From Glaciecola sp964643575 (GTDB lineage Bacteria > Pseudomonadota > Gammaproteobacteria > Enterobacterales > Alteromonadaceae): a DNA stretch of 5,666 bases. The notes under the pieces are model-generated. The model worked only from the letters and a program-made list of their open reading frames with translations. It did not search any database and was not told the DNA's origin. The position numbers were made by a program, and so were the translations under genes. This document shows, in pieces, positions 4,822 to 5,666 of this stretch. Location of the stretch: NCBI GenBank assembly GCA_964643575.1, contig CAZXTD010000227.1, forward strand, positions 1 to 5,666. Direction: 5' to 3'. How positions within the stretch are numbered: position 1 is the first letter of the stretch; each line of letters starts with the position of its first letter.

Positions 4822-5666
4822 TTATTCAGGTTCAAAGTTGAGTGTATGAATGGTTGCACTTGGCAAAAGTGGTGTCTTTTCTTGCCCCACATACTCATCA
4901 AAACCCGTAAAATAAAAGTCTGATAAGAAGTGACCTGATTGACCGCCCGGAACAGTCAAAATACCTTCATCTTCTTTACCCGGCCTCACAATAAGTCGTT
5001 GAGATGCGCCAAAACTTCCTGATTGCACGTTAGGCATGTAGCTATCGCCAAAACCTCTGGTGGTCGGCATATTTAACCAAGACTTCATAAACGATAATTG
5101 ATTAGCAAAAGGATGATTTACCCGAAGCTGATTAACATTGCCCCATTCAAGCGGTGTTAAATCGTTTTCATTTGCATCATAACGCTTCATTAAACGTGTT
5201 TTGGTTTTACTATAGGTGTCTAAGATTAGCTGCGTATAGTCTCTATACTGGGGCGCTAACCAACTTTGAGGCTGTTGCTGAAGTAAAGTCCAAACTGCAG
5301 GCTCTATGGAGCGCAACAAATATGAGGTAGATAGCTCGTGTTTTTTCAGTTCATTATTGATTGGGGCTAACAAAGTATTGATCAATGCGCTTCTAAAACG
5401 TCTCACGAGTGTGTAAGCAATATCATCATCACAAGCACAGGCTTGCCAATTTTCCAAAACTCGAATATCTTTCGCATATTTTTGTGGGCTGTTTTGTAAG
5501 GCAGATAAAAGAAGGTTATGCCAAGGTTGTAAAAATAAAGCACGGTTGTCGAGCTGGATACGATAAAAATCATCTTCGGTAAATGTATCTTGTTGCATCA
5601 GCGCTTGCATAATTTGATGTTGTCGAGCACCAAGTGCGTATCCACCGTCGCCTAGTACCTCCAACC
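4822..5666 (-). CDS. Penicillin acylase family protein (S45), C-terminal part; 5' end outside window
   Basis: The reading frame is open from the right edge to TAA (complement of 4822-4824), giving 280 C-terminal residues of a protein that in this family is usually about 750-850. Family members are Ntn-hydrolases that cleave amide bonds (beta-lactams, acyl-homoserine lactones or other N-acyl compounds) and are usually periplasmic and autoprocessed. Numbering from the leftmost visible codon, family-type features are YALGARQHQI (9-18), the FYRIQLDNRALFLQP segment (33-47), LEWGNVNQLRVNHPF (172-186), GFGDSYMPNV (204-213), SFGASQRLIVRPG (217-229) and PGGQSGHFLSDFY (239-251). The catalytic N-terminal Ser of the beta subunit, the processing site and any signal peptide lie outside, so activity and substrate cannot be judged. 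A TTG at 5662-5664 is an in-frame codon, not the start. It converges with the lipoprotein gene, six bases apart. Confidence 0.85.
   Translation of the reverse strand, partial: LEVLGDGGYALGARQHQIMQALMQQDTFTEDDFYRIQLDNRALFLQPWHNLLLSALQNSPQKYAKDIRVLENWQACACDDDIAYTLVRRFRSALINTLLAPINNELKKHELSTSYLLRSIEPAVWTLLQQQPQSWLAPQYRDYTQLILDTYSKTKTRLMKRYDANENDLTPLEWGNVNQLRVNHPFANQLSFMKSWLNMPTTRGFGDSYMPNVQSGSFGASQRLIVRPGKEDEGILTVPGGQSGHFLSDFYFTGFDEYVGQEKTPLLPSATIHTLNFEPE

Noticed and set aside
5662..5664. TTG as the start codon of the acylase-family gene
   Set aside because: The protein would lack the N-terminal two thirds of the family including the nucleophile; the frame is open to the window edge, so the gene is cut by the window.

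Overview
The window reads as a chromosomal, housekeeping stretch from a gammaproteobacterium. It carries the conserved order rplT – pheS – pheT – ihfA, typical of the infC-rpmI-rplT-pheST-ihfA cluster of Enterobacteria and relatives. The PheS, PheT and IhfA proteins match the remembered Escherichia coli proteins almost position for position (326, 795 and 98 residues). The moderately AT-rich composition, and a lipoprotein plus a penicillin-acylase-family gene after ihfA where E. coli has btuC, suggest a marine Alteromonadales-type bacterium. That placement is an inference and is not proven by the sequence.

Layout. Bases 1-121 hold the last 39 codons of rplT (ribosomal protein L20), followed by a small GAAA-loop hairpin and a strong intrinsic terminator (167-194). 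The 333-base gap before pheS (122-454) contains no convincing gene. It lacks an obvious phenylalanine-rich leader peptide like E. coli pheM; its best promoter candidate is a TAAAAT -10 element with a GC-rich discriminator at 376-388. Then come pheS (455-1435), pheT (1448-3835) and ihfA (3839-4135), separated by 12 and 3 bases and so very likely one operon. A possible internal promoter for ihfA lies inside pheT (3669-3696).

After ihfA, a plus-strand gene (4192-4815) encodes an unrecognised 207-residue predicted lipoprotein. It converges, six bases apart, with the 3' part of a minus-strand penicillin-acylase-family (S45, Ntn-hydrolase) gene that runs off the right edge.

How the genes work together: PheS and PheT form the alpha2beta2 phenylalanyl-tRNA synthetase, IhfA is one half of the DNA-bending heterodimer IHF, and L20 is a 50S assembly protein. 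The lipoprotein and the acylase are envelope or periplasmic candidates with no visible link to translation.

The most unusual structure is at the start of the lipoprotein gene. A perfect 9-bp inverted repeat (4175-4202) takes in its only good Shine-Dalgarno candidate and part of its ATG. Sixteen bases further on, an intrinsic-terminator-like hairpin with a seven-T run (4219-4251) lies inside the codons for the signal peptide. The end-of-operon terminator and the signal peptide therefore appear to be the same DNA, which could make lipoprotein expression depend on whether a ribosome loads before RNA polymerase finishes the hairpin. No mobile element, CRISPR array, tRNA or rRNA was seen.
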